Positions 1 to 9,956 of a DNA stretch of 64,000 bases are shown here, in pieces; position 1 is the stretch's first letter; every line of letters starts with the position of its first letter. The position numbers were made by a program, and so were the translations under genes. A model generated the notes under the pieces. That model saw only the letters and a program-made list of their open reading frames with translations, was not told the DNA's origin and searched no databases. Location: the NCBI GenBank assembly GCA_963722415.1, contig CAVRNI010000006.1:1-64000 (forward strand), given 5' to 3'. The stretch is from JALOLG01 sp963722415. GTDB taxonomy: Bacteria; Actinomycetota; Acidimicrobiia; Acidimicrobiales; Ilumatobacteraceae.

Positions 1-1
1 G

Positions 2-3000
2 TATGTCGCGCCGCGTGATGACGTTGAGCGTGTGGTTGCCGACATTGTCGCCGATGTGCTTGGGGTTGGTCGGGTGGGGGTTCACGATGACTTCTTCGAG
101 CGGGGTGGGCATTCGCTGTCCGTCACGGGCGTGGTCGCCCGGATCGAGAGCACGTTCGGTGTCGCGTTCGATCTGCGGACTTTCTTCCTCATGCCGACCG
201 TCGCGCCATGCTGCTGCGACGTTGACGGCGGATCCGGAGTCGGGCATCGCGTCGAGAAGGTGGCCAAGGTGTTGGTGCGTGTTGCTTCGATGTCGTCGGA
301 GGAGGTCGCGAGGGAGCTTGCCCTCCGTGGTGCCGGCGTGGAGGAATGGACGCCCGCATGGCTCAGGTCGGGCAGGTGACGCGTCTTCGGATCGGGATGT
401 GCTGTTGGCTTTGTTGTTGGCTGAGGAGGGTGTGGAGGTCGGTCGTCCTGGTATTGGTCGGCGGGATGTTGGGCAGGCTCCGGTGTTGTCGTATGCGCAG
501 GAGCGGATGTGGTTTTTGGAGCAGTTGGGGGCGGACTCGGTCGGGCTGGGTCTGAGGGTGGTGGTTGCTCTTCATGGTGAGCTCGATGTGGTGGCGTTGC
601 GTCGGAGTCTTGATGAGATCTTCCGTCGTCATGATGTGTTGCGGACGGTGATCGTGGCGAGGGGTGGCGATCCGGTGCCGGTGGTTCTGGCGTTGGAGTC
701 GATGCCGTTGATCGAGCATGACGTTGCCGGTGATTTGGATGCGCTCGGTGCGTTGGTCGGTGTGGAGGCGACGCGTACGTTCGATTTGGAGCATGAGCCG
801 CCGATCGTGGTGTCACTTGTTCGTGTGTCTGACGATCATCATGTGCTGGCTGTGGTGATGCACCATGTCGCTTCGGATGGTTCGTCGTTGACGGTGTTCT
901 TCCGGGAGTTGGCGGCGTTGTATGGGGCGTTCCGGGAGCAGGGGTCTTCTCCGTTGCCGGAGTTGAGGGTGCAGTACGAGGATTATGCGTGGTGGCAGCG
1001 GCAGAGCGCGAGTGACATCTTCGAGAGTCAGTTGGAGTATTGGCGGGAGCACTTGGCGTCGTTGCCGGTGTTCGAGATCCCGCCTGATTACACGCGGCCG
1101 GCGCAGCGGAGTTTTGCTGGTGGTGCGGTGTCGTTGCGGCTGCCGAGCGAGCTGGCGGCGAGGGTGGGGGATTTGTGTCGGCGGGAGGGGGCGACGTCGT
1201 TCATGGCGTTGCTGGCGGCGTTCGAGGTGGTGGTGTCGCGACATGCGGGTGAGGGTGATGTCGTGATCGGCACCCCGATCGCTGGTCGGGTGCGGCCGGA
1301 GTTGGAGCCGATGATCGGGGCGTTTTTGAACACGCTCGTGTTGCGCAACGATCTCACCGACAACCCGACGTTCCGGACCCTTCTTGGGCGTGTCCGCGAG
1401 GTCAGTCTCGACGCGTTCGCCAATCAGGATGTGCCGTTCGAGTTGTTGTTGGCGGAGTTGCAACCGCGACGTGATCTCAGTCGCACTCCGCTGTTCCAGA
1501 TCTTGTTCAACATGACCCATGTCGAGGTGCAGAGCGACGTTTTCGCGTTGCCTGGTTTGCGGTTGGCTGAGGTCGCACGGCCTGATGCGGACTCGAAGTT
1601 CGATCTGACGATGTACGTGAACGAGGCGAGCAGCGGCACGAGTCTGCGGCTCGTCTACAACCGCAGCCTGTATGAGCACGCACACATGCAGCGGCTCGTC
1701 GACCAGTTCGTGCACGTGCTCGACCAGGTCGTTGCCGACCCGGATCGGCCGATCGACCAGCTTGTGCTCACGACCGTCGCCGACGCAGAAGCACTCCCGG
1801 ACGAGTCGGCTCCGCTCGATCGAACGTGGCACGGTTCGGTGCCCGATGCGGTGCGGCGTGTCGCAGCGCGTGGTCCGGATCGGCTGGCGGTGGTCGACGC
1901 GTCGCGCAGATGGAGCTATGGGCTGCTCGCGATGCAGATGACCAGGTTGGCGGCGTGGCTCAGAGTGCGCCATGTCGGTCGGGGTGACATCGTGGCGATC
2001 TACGGGCATCGCAGTGGGTCGTTGGTGTGGGCTGTCACGGGTGTGCTCGCATCCGGCGCCGCGTACGTGATGCTCGACCCGCGCTACCCGGCGGCGCGGA
2101 TCGCGCAGATCCTGCGAATCGCGAAGCCGAAGGTGTGGTTGGCGCTCGATGCGGCGGGCCCGCCGCCGTCCGAGGTGGTCGACACGCTGGACGAGCTCGC
2201 TGTCGAGCATCGTCTCATGGTGCCCGAGACCGCAGACCTCGCCGAGACCGAAGCGCTGCTGGCGCTGGCTGGCGAAACGGTTGATGAGACGGTCGTGGAG
2301 ATCGGTCCTGATGATGTGGCGTGTTTGACGTTCACGTCTGGGTCGTCGGGGGTGCCCAAGGGGGTTGTTGGGCGGCATGGATCGTTGACGCACTTTTTGC
2401 CGTGGATGTCTGACGAGTTCGGTGTTGGGGAGGATGATCGGTTCTCGATGCTGTCGGGTCTGTCGCATGATCCGTTGCAGCGCGACATGTTCTGGCCGCT
2501 GTCGTTGGGTGCTGCGATCGTGGTGCCCGATCCCGAGCTGATCGGATCTCCCGGCTACATCGCTGGTTGGATGCGCGACCAGCAAGTCAGCGTTGCTCAC
2601 CTCACCCCGGCGATGGGTCAACTCGTCACCGAGTCCGTCGGTGTTGGCTCCAAGCATGACGTGACGATCGAGTCGTTGCGGGTGGCGTTGTTCATCGGTG
2701 ATGTGCTGACTCGCGGTCAGGTCGCGCGTCTGCGATCGCAGGCTCCGAACGTGCAGGTCGTGAGCATGTACGGCACGACCGAGACGCAGCGCGCGAGTGG
2801 CTACCACCTGCCTGACCTCGATGACGATGCACCCGCCGGTGTGCAACCCAAAGAGGCGTTGCCGCTCGGGCGGGGCATGCCGGGATCGCAGCTGCTCGTG
2901 CGGACTGCTGCGGGCCTGCCCGCAGCCGTCGGTGAGATCGGTGAGGTCACATTCCGGAGCCCTCATCTCGCGCTCGGCTACTGGCACGACGATGACTTGA

Positions 3001-4476
3001 CGGCGGCTCGGTTCGAGCGCGATCCGAGCGGGACCTCCCCGCACGACCAGCTCTACGCGACCGGCGACCGCGGACGCTTCCGCACCGACGGCGATGTCGA
3101 GTTCCTCGGCCGCAACGACGACCAGGTGCAGCTACGCGGCTTTCGGATCGAGCTCGGCGAGATCGCCGCCGCCCTGCGCAAGCAACCCGAAATCTCCGAC
3201 GCCGCCGTCGTCCTCCGCGACGACGACACCGAGTTCCCACGACTCGTCGCCTACATCGTCACCACACCCGACACACCCCCCGACACACCCCTCGACCCGG
3301 CGCACCTGATGCGATCGTTGCGCAACACACTCCCCGCACACATGGTGCCATCCGACTACGTCACACTCGACCACATCCCACTCACCCCCAACGGCAAACT
3401 CGACCGACGCGCACTCCCCGCAACAGTCGACACGCAGACCACGAGCGAGGATGTCGCGCCACACGACACGTTGGAGTGGATGCTCGTCGATGTCTGGAAG
3501 GAGTTGCTCGGGCGCAAGCACGTCGGCATCCACGACGACTTCTTTGCCCTCGGTGGTTACTCCCTCGTGGCGACACGCCTCTTCGCGTTGATCGAGGAGC
3601 GCACTGGCAAACGGTTGCCGTTGTCCGTTCTGTTCCAACATCCCACCATCGCAGAACTCGCAGCGGTCATTCGCGACGACGGATGGAGGCCCGAATGGTC
3701 CTCGCTCGTGCCGATTCAACCCTCCGGGTCCAGAGCAGCCCTTCTTCTACGTCGCGCCATACATGATCAGCGTTCTCGAACTGGCTCCGCTCGGAGTGGA
3801 GCTCGGATCCGACCGTCCGCTCTACGGTCTCCAGCCACAGGGGTTGGACGGCTCGGTGCCACCGCACTCGACCATCGAGGACATGGCAGCCCACTACCTC
3901 GCCGAGCTCAAGACGGTGCAGCCTGCTGGCCCCTACGCGCTCGGCGGGCACTGCTCCGGCGCTTGGGTCGCGTTCGAGATGGCGCGTCAGCTCGATGCGA
4001 GTGGCGATGAAGTCAACGCTCTCGTGTTGGTCGACCTGGGACCGCCCGGAGTGGAACGCCCCAAGATCAAGCCGCTGTCGTTCATCACGATGCGGGTACG
4101 CCACTACCTCAGCGACGGGCGGATGCGAAACGTCATCGCTTGGGAGTCCAAGAACTTCTTGGCGCGTGTGTTTCTACGTCACGTGGGGCCTTCGATCGTT
4201 CGCTTGAAGGAGGAGGTCAATGCAGCTCATCGAGTTGCATACCGCACGTACCGTGGGGGGCACATGAAGAGGGACGTCACGCTCGTGCTGAGTACTGACT
4301 CGGTCGCTCTCGTGGGCAAGGAGTGGTACGGCCTGTGGTCGGAACTGATCGATGGACAGGTCACGACCCGTATCGTCAACGGGACGCACGCGAACCTGCT
4401 GGTAGAACCCTTTGTGCGTGAGCTCGCGATCGAGATCTCCAACGCTCTCGGTGCCCAGGAGGAAGAGCACAACTGA
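2..4476 (+). CDS. Non-ribosomal peptide synthetase, C-terminal part (PCP-C-A-PCP-TE), 5' partial, frameshifted
   Basis: Termination module of a peptide assembly line; its 5' end lies outside the window. Order: carrier domain (nt 2-230, motif DDFFERGGHSL), condensation domain (about 480-1770, active-site HHVASDG), adenylation domain (about 1840-3420, core TSGSSGVPKG, ATGDRGRF, NGKLDRRALP), second carrier (about 3455-3690, LGGYSL with the phosphopantetheine Ser), thioesterase (about 3710-4476). The adenylation core MYGTTETQRA and LSHDPLQRDMF resemble alpha-aminoadipate (Lys2-type) activating domains more than typical NRPS ones; the Asp that binds the amino group seems kept. The thioesterase nucleophile motif reads GHCSG, a Cys in place of Ser, as in some NRPS thioesterases. 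Frame breaks: at least two between 190 and 400, and one extra C in the CCC at about 3729-3732; removing it restores a continuous PCP-TE reading. Product unknown. Confidence 0.9.
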
Positions 4477-4541
4477 GGCGGTCACATCGGCAAACGAAGA
4501 GCCGTTCGATCGAGACGACACGGAGCGAGGAGGCATGCAAG

Positions 4542-5594
4542 GTGGAGTGGCCCAGGGTCACCGCACGTGAGAAGGTGCTCCCCACGCGTCGCAATGAGCG
4601 ACCGGGATCAGGTGACGATGTGACGGACCGGCGGGTGCATCTGTGCGACATCGTCATCCCGACGCGCAACCGGCCTGCCGGGCTCGTCCGCTGCCTGGAG
4701 GGGCTGCTCAACCAGACGATGCAGGACTTCGGCGTCGTCGTCGTCGACGACTGCAGCGACACCCCGCCGAGAGAGATCGTCGAGCGCTTCGCCGAGCTCG
4801 ACATCACGCTCGTCGAGTTGCCGGAGCAGTCGGGTCCAGCGGCGGCTCGCAACGCCGGCGTCGACCGGGTCACCGCCGAACTCGTGATCTTCCTCGATGA
4901 CGACGTGCTCCCCGATCACCGCTTTGTCGCAGCCCACCTCGAAACGGTCGGCGAGACGGCGCGTTCCGCCGTCCCGATTGTCAGCTGCGGCCCGTTTGTC
5001 GAGCCGGCCGATTGGGACCCGACGCCGTGGAACCTCTGGGAGGCCCGCCAGGCGAAGAAGGAGGCCGACGCGATGCTGCACTTCGCTCCGACCTGGCGTC
5101 AGTTCCACACTGGCAACAATTGCCTGCCGACAGCCACCTTTCGGAAGGCCGGCGGGTTCAACGAGTCCTTCAAGCGAGCAGAGGACGACGAGTCGCCCTC
5201 CGCCTCCACATCCACCGCTGTGACTTCCGCTTCCAGCCGGCGGCCATCGCATGGCACTACTCCAACCGCACGTTGGACGCGTGGCTGGCGATCCCGCGCG
5301 CCTACGCGTACTACCACGTCCAGATCGATCGCCTCCATCCGTACGCTCGCTACCTAGCCGCGAGGAAGAGAGACCTGGGTCGGCGTCGACTGCCGTTGCG
5401 CCTCGCCCGTGCTGCCTGCTCGCGGGGCCCGTCGGACGGAGCTCGGCGTGGCGTCGGCCGTCGCCGCGGCGCGAGCACTCTTTCGCCTCGGGCGTGTCAA
5501 CGCGTCGATGGGCGCCCTCAGCGTCGCCTACGACCTGACCTATGTGCAGTCCCTGCGCGAGGCTGACTCCTCGCCCGCTGGCATGGCGGCATGA
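4542..5594 (+). CDS. Family 2 glycosyltransferase (frameshifted)
   Basis: Predicted GT-A fold sugar transferase. The N-terminal half shows the family start (CDIVIPTRNRPAGLVRCLEG), the VVVDDCSD nucleotide-binding strand, the metal-binding acidic triad in IFLDDDVLP, and the acceptor-side GNNCLPTATFRKAGGFNE followed by AEDDE, the ED catalytic-base region. After the ED motif one base appears to be missing (about 5190); the reading then continues ALRLHIHRCDFRF and through a C-terminal tail, with a second break near 5400, to the stop at 5594. The start is uncertain: GTG 4542 follows GAGGAGG closely, and a GTG at 4620 is an alternative. It lies 65 bp after the NRPS, so it may decorate the peptide product or serve cell-surface glycans; this is inference from position. 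Confidence 0.8.
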
Positions 5595-5804
5595 CGAGAG
5601 CCCGATCGACGCGCAGACGTCCAGACACGACGCCGCGCGCCGCGCCAGGTCGGGCGCACCGCCACTCGCCCGTCGCAGCAGCGCACGCAACCGGGCGACG
5701 AGTTCTAGGGACCGGACCGAGCGGGAGGCACAATCTCGCGCTCGTCCGCGCCGTGTGACCCGGATCACCTGTCCCGAGAGGAAGTCGACGGTCATCCCAG
5801 CTGG

Positions 5805-6701
5805 GTGGCCGGTACCCTCCTGACCCGTGTTGCCGCGACCGTTGAACCGAGCTGCTGGGGCGGATTTGAGTTGAGCATCGACCCGCTGGTGCGCCCTTCA
5901 ACCGGTCGCCAGCCCGAAGGACCGCCACCGCCTCGCCGCCCGCCCAACATGCGGCTCTGGGCGATCGCCGGCTGCGCGGTTGCCATGATCGCCGTGCTCG
6001 CCTGGTTCACCGCGTCCGGCGACGACCCCGGGACGCGGTTGGCAGCGGATGACGCCCTCGCTCCAGCCACCTCGGAAGTGTCGGCGCAATCCCCGGCGGT
6101 GACCGACGGGTCGGTGAACCCTGGGATCGACCAAGCTGGCAGCGACTGGTGGGTCGTCAACCGCGACCGCCCACTGCCGGACGGCTACGTGCCGCCCGAA
6201 CTCGTGACCCCCGCCGTGCCGATCAAGCCGGGCACGCCCTACACCGAGGCGACCCCCGTCGTCGCCGCCGCATTCGAGGCGATGGTTGCCGCCGCACTCC
6301 AAGACGGCTACGAGCTCCAACTCACCGGCGGCTATCGGTCCTTCGAGGACCAGCAGGAGATGTACGACCGGTTCGTGCGCGACTTCGGGACGCAGGTCGC
6401 CGCCGAGCGTGTGGCGCTGCCGGGCCGCAGCGAACACCAGACCGGGCTCGCCGTCGACGTCGGCGAGGTCGGCCTGCCGGACGACGAGGAGTTCGGCGAC
6501 ACGGCATCGAGCGCCTGGGTGCGAGACAACGCCCATCGATTCGGTTTCATCGTCCGCTACCCACCCGACAAGGCCGATATCACCGGCTACGCCAACGAAC
6601 CGTGGCACCTGCGGTACGTGGGTGTCGATCTCGCGACCGAACTGCACGCCAGTGGCCTGACGATGGAAGAGCATTTCGGGCTCGTCCCCGCCGAGAGTTA
6701 G
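5805..6701 (+). CDS. VanY/LdcB-type D-alanyl-D-alanine carboxypeptidase (peptidase M15B)
   Basis: Zinc peptidase trimming peptidoglycan stem peptides outside the membrane. The N-terminus is Pro-rich and cytoplasmic (PPPPRRPPN), followed by one membrane anchor (WAIAGCAVAMIAVLAWF, about residues 51-67), a low-complexity linker, and the M15 domain from about residue 110. Zinc ligands and catalytic residues are visible in SEHQTGLAVDVG (His, Asp) and EPWHLRYVG (Glu, His); GGYRSFEDQ and NAHRFGFIVRYP are family signatures. Length is typical for anchored members. The true start is uncertain: GTG 5805 gives the longest form; TTG 5871 has a GGGGCGGA upstream, and ATG 5949 sits just before the anchor. 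It is a single gene with about 200 bp of empty sequence on both sides. Confidence 0.9.
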   Translation: MAGTLLTRVAATVEPSCWGGFELSIDPLVRPSTGRQPEGPPPPRRPPNMRLWAIAGCAVAMIAVLAWFTASGDDPGTRLAADDALAPATSEVSAQSPAVTDGSVNPGIDQAGSDWWVVNRDRPLPDGYVPPELVTPAVPIKPGTPYTEATPVVAAAFEAMVAAALQDGYELQLTGGYRSFEDQQEMYDRFVRDFGTQVAAERVALPGRSEHQTGLAVDVGEVGLPDDEEFGDTASSAWVRDNAHRFGFIVRYPPDKADITGYANEPWHLRYVGVDLATELHASGLTMEEHFGLVPAES

Positions 6702-6907
6702 TGATGCCGCGACACGTGTCGGGGCGTTCCGCCGGGTGTCTCGCCCGTCGCGGCGGCGTCCGCTTCGAGCACTGAGCAGCCGGCGCTCTGTCTCAGCGTG
6801 CACACTCGGCGTGTCTTGGTTCGAACAGACCGCCGCCATGTTCGGGCGCATCGTTGGGACGTCGGTGCGGTCCCGTCAGGGGCTGCCGCACTATTGGAGG
6901 AGGAACA

Positions 6908-7378
6908 ATGAAAACCAATTCTGATCCCACCAAAGCCAATGTCAAACGGGGTTTCACAAAGATGCTGGCCGGCGCGCTCGCAGCATTGGCGTTTGCGGTC
7001 CCGCTGGCGCAGAACACGACCGCCGCCGCGGCGCCCGCAGCCGACACGGCATCTGCGTGCTTCAGTCATGGTGGAGAGATCCCGTGTATCAGAACATCTA
7101 CTGGGGGCGGATGAAGTTCACGGACGTTCAGTTGCAGGTGTGGATGGACGATGGCGCTGGCTACCAGCCTTACACCGTGTTCACTACGAGGACCGACGCG
7201 TACGGTTGTGCTCAGCCTGCCGTTGGCCGTCGTTGGGTACTACTGGAGGTTCCATCTGTTCACGACGTCAACCGCACTCGGGGGTCTTCGCATCGGTTAC
7301 GTAGGAGACAGCGGCTGGCTGAAGGCGTACGGGTATGGCGTCCTGAACTTCGGACTTGTCAGCATCCAGCACTACTGA
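6908..7378 (+). CDS. Small secreted protein of unknown function (frameshifted)
   Basis: A strong AGGAGGA ribosome site (6897-6903) sets the ATG at 6908. The product starts with a classical signal peptide: Lys/Arg-rich n-region, hydrophobic core (MLAGALAALAFAVPLAQ), Ala-rich cleavage region (TTAAAAPAADTASA). The mature part is short, rich in Trp, Tyr and Gly, and is read by joining three frames: first up to SHGGE (about 7070), then VYQNIYWGRMKFTDVQLQVW and following to about 7220, then GYYWRFHLFTTSTALGG to the stop at 7378. Two single-base breaks are therefore needed. Base composition at the 5' end is visibly more AT-rich than neighbours. I do not recognise the family; about 155 residues, probably a compact extracellular beta protein. 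Confidence 0.6.
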
Positions 7379-7437
7379 TACCGCTTGTAGTTGGGCGTCC
7401 TCCACAGCGCCACACGTGCATTGATCATCGTTGAGCG

Positions 7438-7466
7438 CGGCGCCACACCCTGACGGTGTGGCGCCG
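7438..7466 (+). terminator. Perfect 12-bp hairpin, probable terminator of the secreted-protein gene
   Basis: Arms 7438-7449 (CGGCGCCACACC) and 7455-7466 (GGTGTGGCGCCG) are perfect complements around a 5-nt loop (CTGAC). The hairpin lies 60 bp after the stop at 7378. It is followed by TTGCGTTG rather than a clean T-run, as is common in GC-rich actinobacteria. Confidence 0.6.
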
Positions 7467-7999
7467 TTGCGTTGTGCATGGACAGATCAGGATTTCACCG
7501 ATCCGCTCGCTCGCACGAAGTCGCCCCCTGCAGGAACTGACGACTACAGCGTCGGCGCTATCTGCGAGTCATCGCAGTAGCCCGGGCGCACACAATGACA
7601 CCGGGATGGAATCTTCACAGAACGATAACTGCCGAGCGCTCGGTTGCGAAGTGGGGAACCGGGAAACGGAGCGCCATCACCGTTCGCGTCCGGCGACCGA
7701 GGCAGACGCGACCCTTACGGCGCGTGGCACTCTGGCCATTCAGGGGTTGTCGATCGTCGGCCGTCAACGGGTTGTGCACGTCTGTTGTCAGTGGTGCCAC
7801 CACAGCTCCGGGGACACGACCGGATGCAGATCGCCGGAGCTGCGGGCGATAGGTGAGATCGGTACGAGCGTTCTCAGCGCCGGCCTATGAATGTTCTGCG
7901 CCCGCATCGTGCGCATCCCCGAGCCGGCAGCGAGGGGACGGTGCGGCCCGCGCCGGACGCTCGTCACCGTGAGGTGCACATCTCACGTACGGTCTTCAC
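7467..7999. other. Stretch without a recognisable gene
   Basis: Between the terminator hairpin and the DsrE-like gene I see only short open frames on either strand, without ribosome sites, family motifs or consistent codon use. No repeat or RNA gene was recognised. It may hold a decayed gene or the upstream region of the DsrE-like gene. Confidence 0.4.
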
Positions 8000-8362
8000 A
8001 TGCGCATCCTCTACATCGGCACAAGCGGTTCCTCGGACGCGACGCGTGCGTCACTCCCGCTCCACCTGGCCGTCAACGGCTCAGTCGAAGTCGGTCAAAC
8101 GGTTGGCATTGTGATCGCCGGAGACGCGACAGAGTTGCTGAAGGCCGACATCCGCGAGCGACTCGAAGGACTTGGCGTTCCACCGTTGCGCGACCTGCTC
8201 GCCAAGGCCCGCCAGCACGAAGTCCCTGTCTACGTTTGAAAGGGCTGCGCCGTTGCCCGTGGGGCGACTGATGATGACCTGGCGACGCTGGGCGGCCAGT
8301 GGGTGACCCCACCCGACGTCGCTCGTTTGATCGAAGAGGCGGATCGCGTCGTCAGCACCTGA
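8000..8362 (+). CDS. DsrE/DsrF-like sulfur-relay-fold protein with in-frame UGA (candidate selenoprotein)
   Basis: The reading MRILYIGTSGSSDATRASLP through PVYV ends at a TGA (8237-8239), but the same frame continues without a break: KGCAVARGATDDDLATLGG, QWVTPPDVARLIEEADRVV, stop TGA at 8360-8362. Both halves fit one DsrE-like protein of 120 residues, the normal family size. The UGA falls at residue 80, where relatives carry a conserved Cys, giving V-Y-V-U-K-G-C, that is a UxxC redox motif. Seven base pairs at 8252-8268 form a hairpin at the right distance for a bacterial SECIS. Two explanations compete: selenocysteine insertion, or a TGC/TGT-to-TGA substitution (sequencing error or nonsense mutation). 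Single-base indels, common elsewhere here, cannot explain it because the frame is kept. Likely role: cytoplasmic persulfide/redox chemistry; partners unknown. The ribosome site is weak. Confidence 0.7.
8252..8268 (+). promoter_or_regulatory. SECIS-like hairpin downstream of the in-frame UGA
   Basis: GUUGCCC (8252-8258) pairs with GGGCGAC (8262-8268), seven pairs including one G-U, closing a GUG loop (8259-8261). The loop begins 20 nt after the UGA and its first base is G. These are the spacing (about 16-37 nt) and loop-G features expected of bacterial SECIS elements. A 7-bp GC-rich hairpin also arises by chance in such DNA, so this supports but does not prove recoding. Confidence 0.45.
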
Positions 8363-8613
8363 ACGAACACCGACTCGTCGCGACACGCGAGGCTGGGGGT
8401 CCGGCCTTCGTGGCTCGTCTGAGAAACCCTCTGATCTGATGGACAGCGGTCCACGTGTCTGCCGCATTCCCGGCGTTGGGTGCGTCTCGCAGCGGCTGCT
8501 CTCGCCGCGGGTGATGGGGCACGCTTCGGTGCGCACTCGCTGAGCGCGTAACGCCGATCTCGGCGCGGTCTGCCAGCGTTGCCGCCGGACGGGGTGGGTC
8601 TGGTAACGGCCGA

Positions 8614-8856
8614 CTATTGGCTGTCACCGCGCGTGTCGTAGAAGCGAACCATCTCACGCCAGTACCAGAGCAACAGGCTCATCGTGGCGATCGTTGCGAT
8701 GGTCATCTGCCAGCGACGATGACAAAGTGCGCTGTCGATGGCGATGAGAAGGGCTGCGCTAGCCAGGCAGTCGATCGCCAGGGCGCCGCGACAATGGACG
8801 CTCCTCCAGCCATCTCTCTTCGCCGAGAACCCAGGACGAGCGGTGTTGATGCCCAC
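8614..8856 (-). CDS. Possible small membrane protein
   Basis: Weak candidate. From GTG 8856 a reading of about 80 residues contains two hydrophobic segments (ALAIDCLASAALLIAIDSAL and MTIATIATMSLLLWYWREMV) separated by a basic loop, ending YDTRGDSQ. Hydrophobicity pattern and charge placement look protein-like, but there is no clear ribosome site and I know no family. It would be divergent from the flavin monooxygenase remnant. Alternatively this stretch is non-coding. Confidence 0.3.
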   Translation of the reverse strand: MGINTARPGFSAKRDGWRSVHCRGALAIDCLASAALLIAIDSALCHRRWQMTIATIATMSLLLWYWREMVRFYDTRGDSQ

Positions 8857-8876
8857 CGCGCCCACGCGCTCCAGGG

Positions 8877-9911
8877 GTGCGAGTGTCGGGAGAAGACCCA
8901 CCGCTTGAAATGCGATCCGGTGGAAGTCATGGCCACAGTCTTGTCGCGGCGCCGCCCGACGTGCTGCTGGTGGCGATGATCCCCGGCGGAGGTTGCCTGG
9001 CCGTCGGCCACCCACAGCTCCAAGAGGCACTGCTCGCCAACGCCGGCCGGGAGGGCGCAACGGTTCGGCGGGGGATCGGCTCGGTCCGCGTGTTCCCAGG
9101 AGATGCGCCCTCGGTGTCCTATGAACGCGACGGCGCGGAGTGCAATGCGACGTGCCGGCTGGTTGTCGCCGCCGACGGTCGCGAGTCCGCGATCCGCAAA
9201 GGCCTCGGCATCGAACTGAACTCGACTCGTGCGCAAGTCATCATGGCCGGGATGCTCGTCGACGACACACGCGACTGGCCCTCCGAGCAGCAGACGATCG
9301 GAGTCGAGGGAGACTTCAACTTCCTGATCTTTCCGCAAGCCGACGGACGAGTGCGGCTCTACGGCGCCTGGGACGCGACCGACCCGCACCGATTCTCCGG
9401 AACGGGTCGTGAACGCAGATTCCTGGAGTCGTTCAGAGTGTCATCCCTTCCCGTGCCTGGCGTGATCGCCGACGGAACGCCGGCCGGGCCTCTCGCCGGA
9501 TACCCCATGACCGACAGCTGGACCGACGACGTCGCCGTCGGCGGTGTGGTGCTCGTGGGTGACGCGGCTGGCTGGAGCGACCCGATCATCGGACAAGGGA
9601 TGTCCGTCTGTTTCAGGGACGTCCACATGGTCACCGACGTGATGACCGCCGAGTCCAACTGGACGGCCGAAGCGTTCGAGCCGTACCGGCTCGAACGACA
9701 AGAACGGATGCGGCGCCTGCGCTTCGCCAGCAGCGGCAGCTACCTGTACAACGGCTTCGGCCCTGACGCCATGTCCAAGCGTCGCCGGCTCCGCGAGATG
9801 TTCACCGAGAACCCGTTGGCCTCACCCGTCGCCACCGCACTCCTCGGCGCATGGGTCTTGCCCGAAGAGTCCTACTCCGACACGGCGTGGAACGCGCTCG
9901 TGACGGCATAG
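8877..9911 (+). pseudogene. FAD-dependent monooxygenase, 5'-truncated
   Basis: The reading corresponds to the middle and C-terminal parts of a PHBH-like flavin monooxygenase: substrate-side PGGGCLAVGHPQLQEALL, the NAD(P)H/FAD DG motif region LVVAADGRESAIRKGLG, and the C-terminal FAD motif VVLVGDAAGWSDPIIGQGMS. The N-terminal dinucleotide-binding GxGxxG and the following Glu that binds FAD ribose are missing, and I cannot find them in any frame upstream. The protein would lack its FAD-binding beta-alpha-beta unit, so it is most likely a remnant. Alternatively the 5' part was lost in assembly. The 3' half is undamaged and faces a convergent dienelactone hydrolase 45 bp away. Confidence 0.7.
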
Positions 9912-9956
9912 CCACGTCCCGTCGGACGACCGCGCAGTACCCCCGCCGAACACCCG

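Noticed and set aside
813..3044. Long minus-strand open frame of 743 codons opposite the NRPS
   Set aside because: Arg/His-rich without any family motif; it is the antisense of the C and A domains, kept open by high GC.
7467..7999. Short open frames on both strands in the gene-poor stretch
   Set aside because: None longer than about 140 codons, with no ribosome site, motif or consistent codon use.
8237..8239. Treating this TGA as the true end of a 79-residue protein
   Set aside because: The downstream 40 codons complete the DsrE-like fold in the same frame, so a simple stop is the less likely reading, though error is not excluded.
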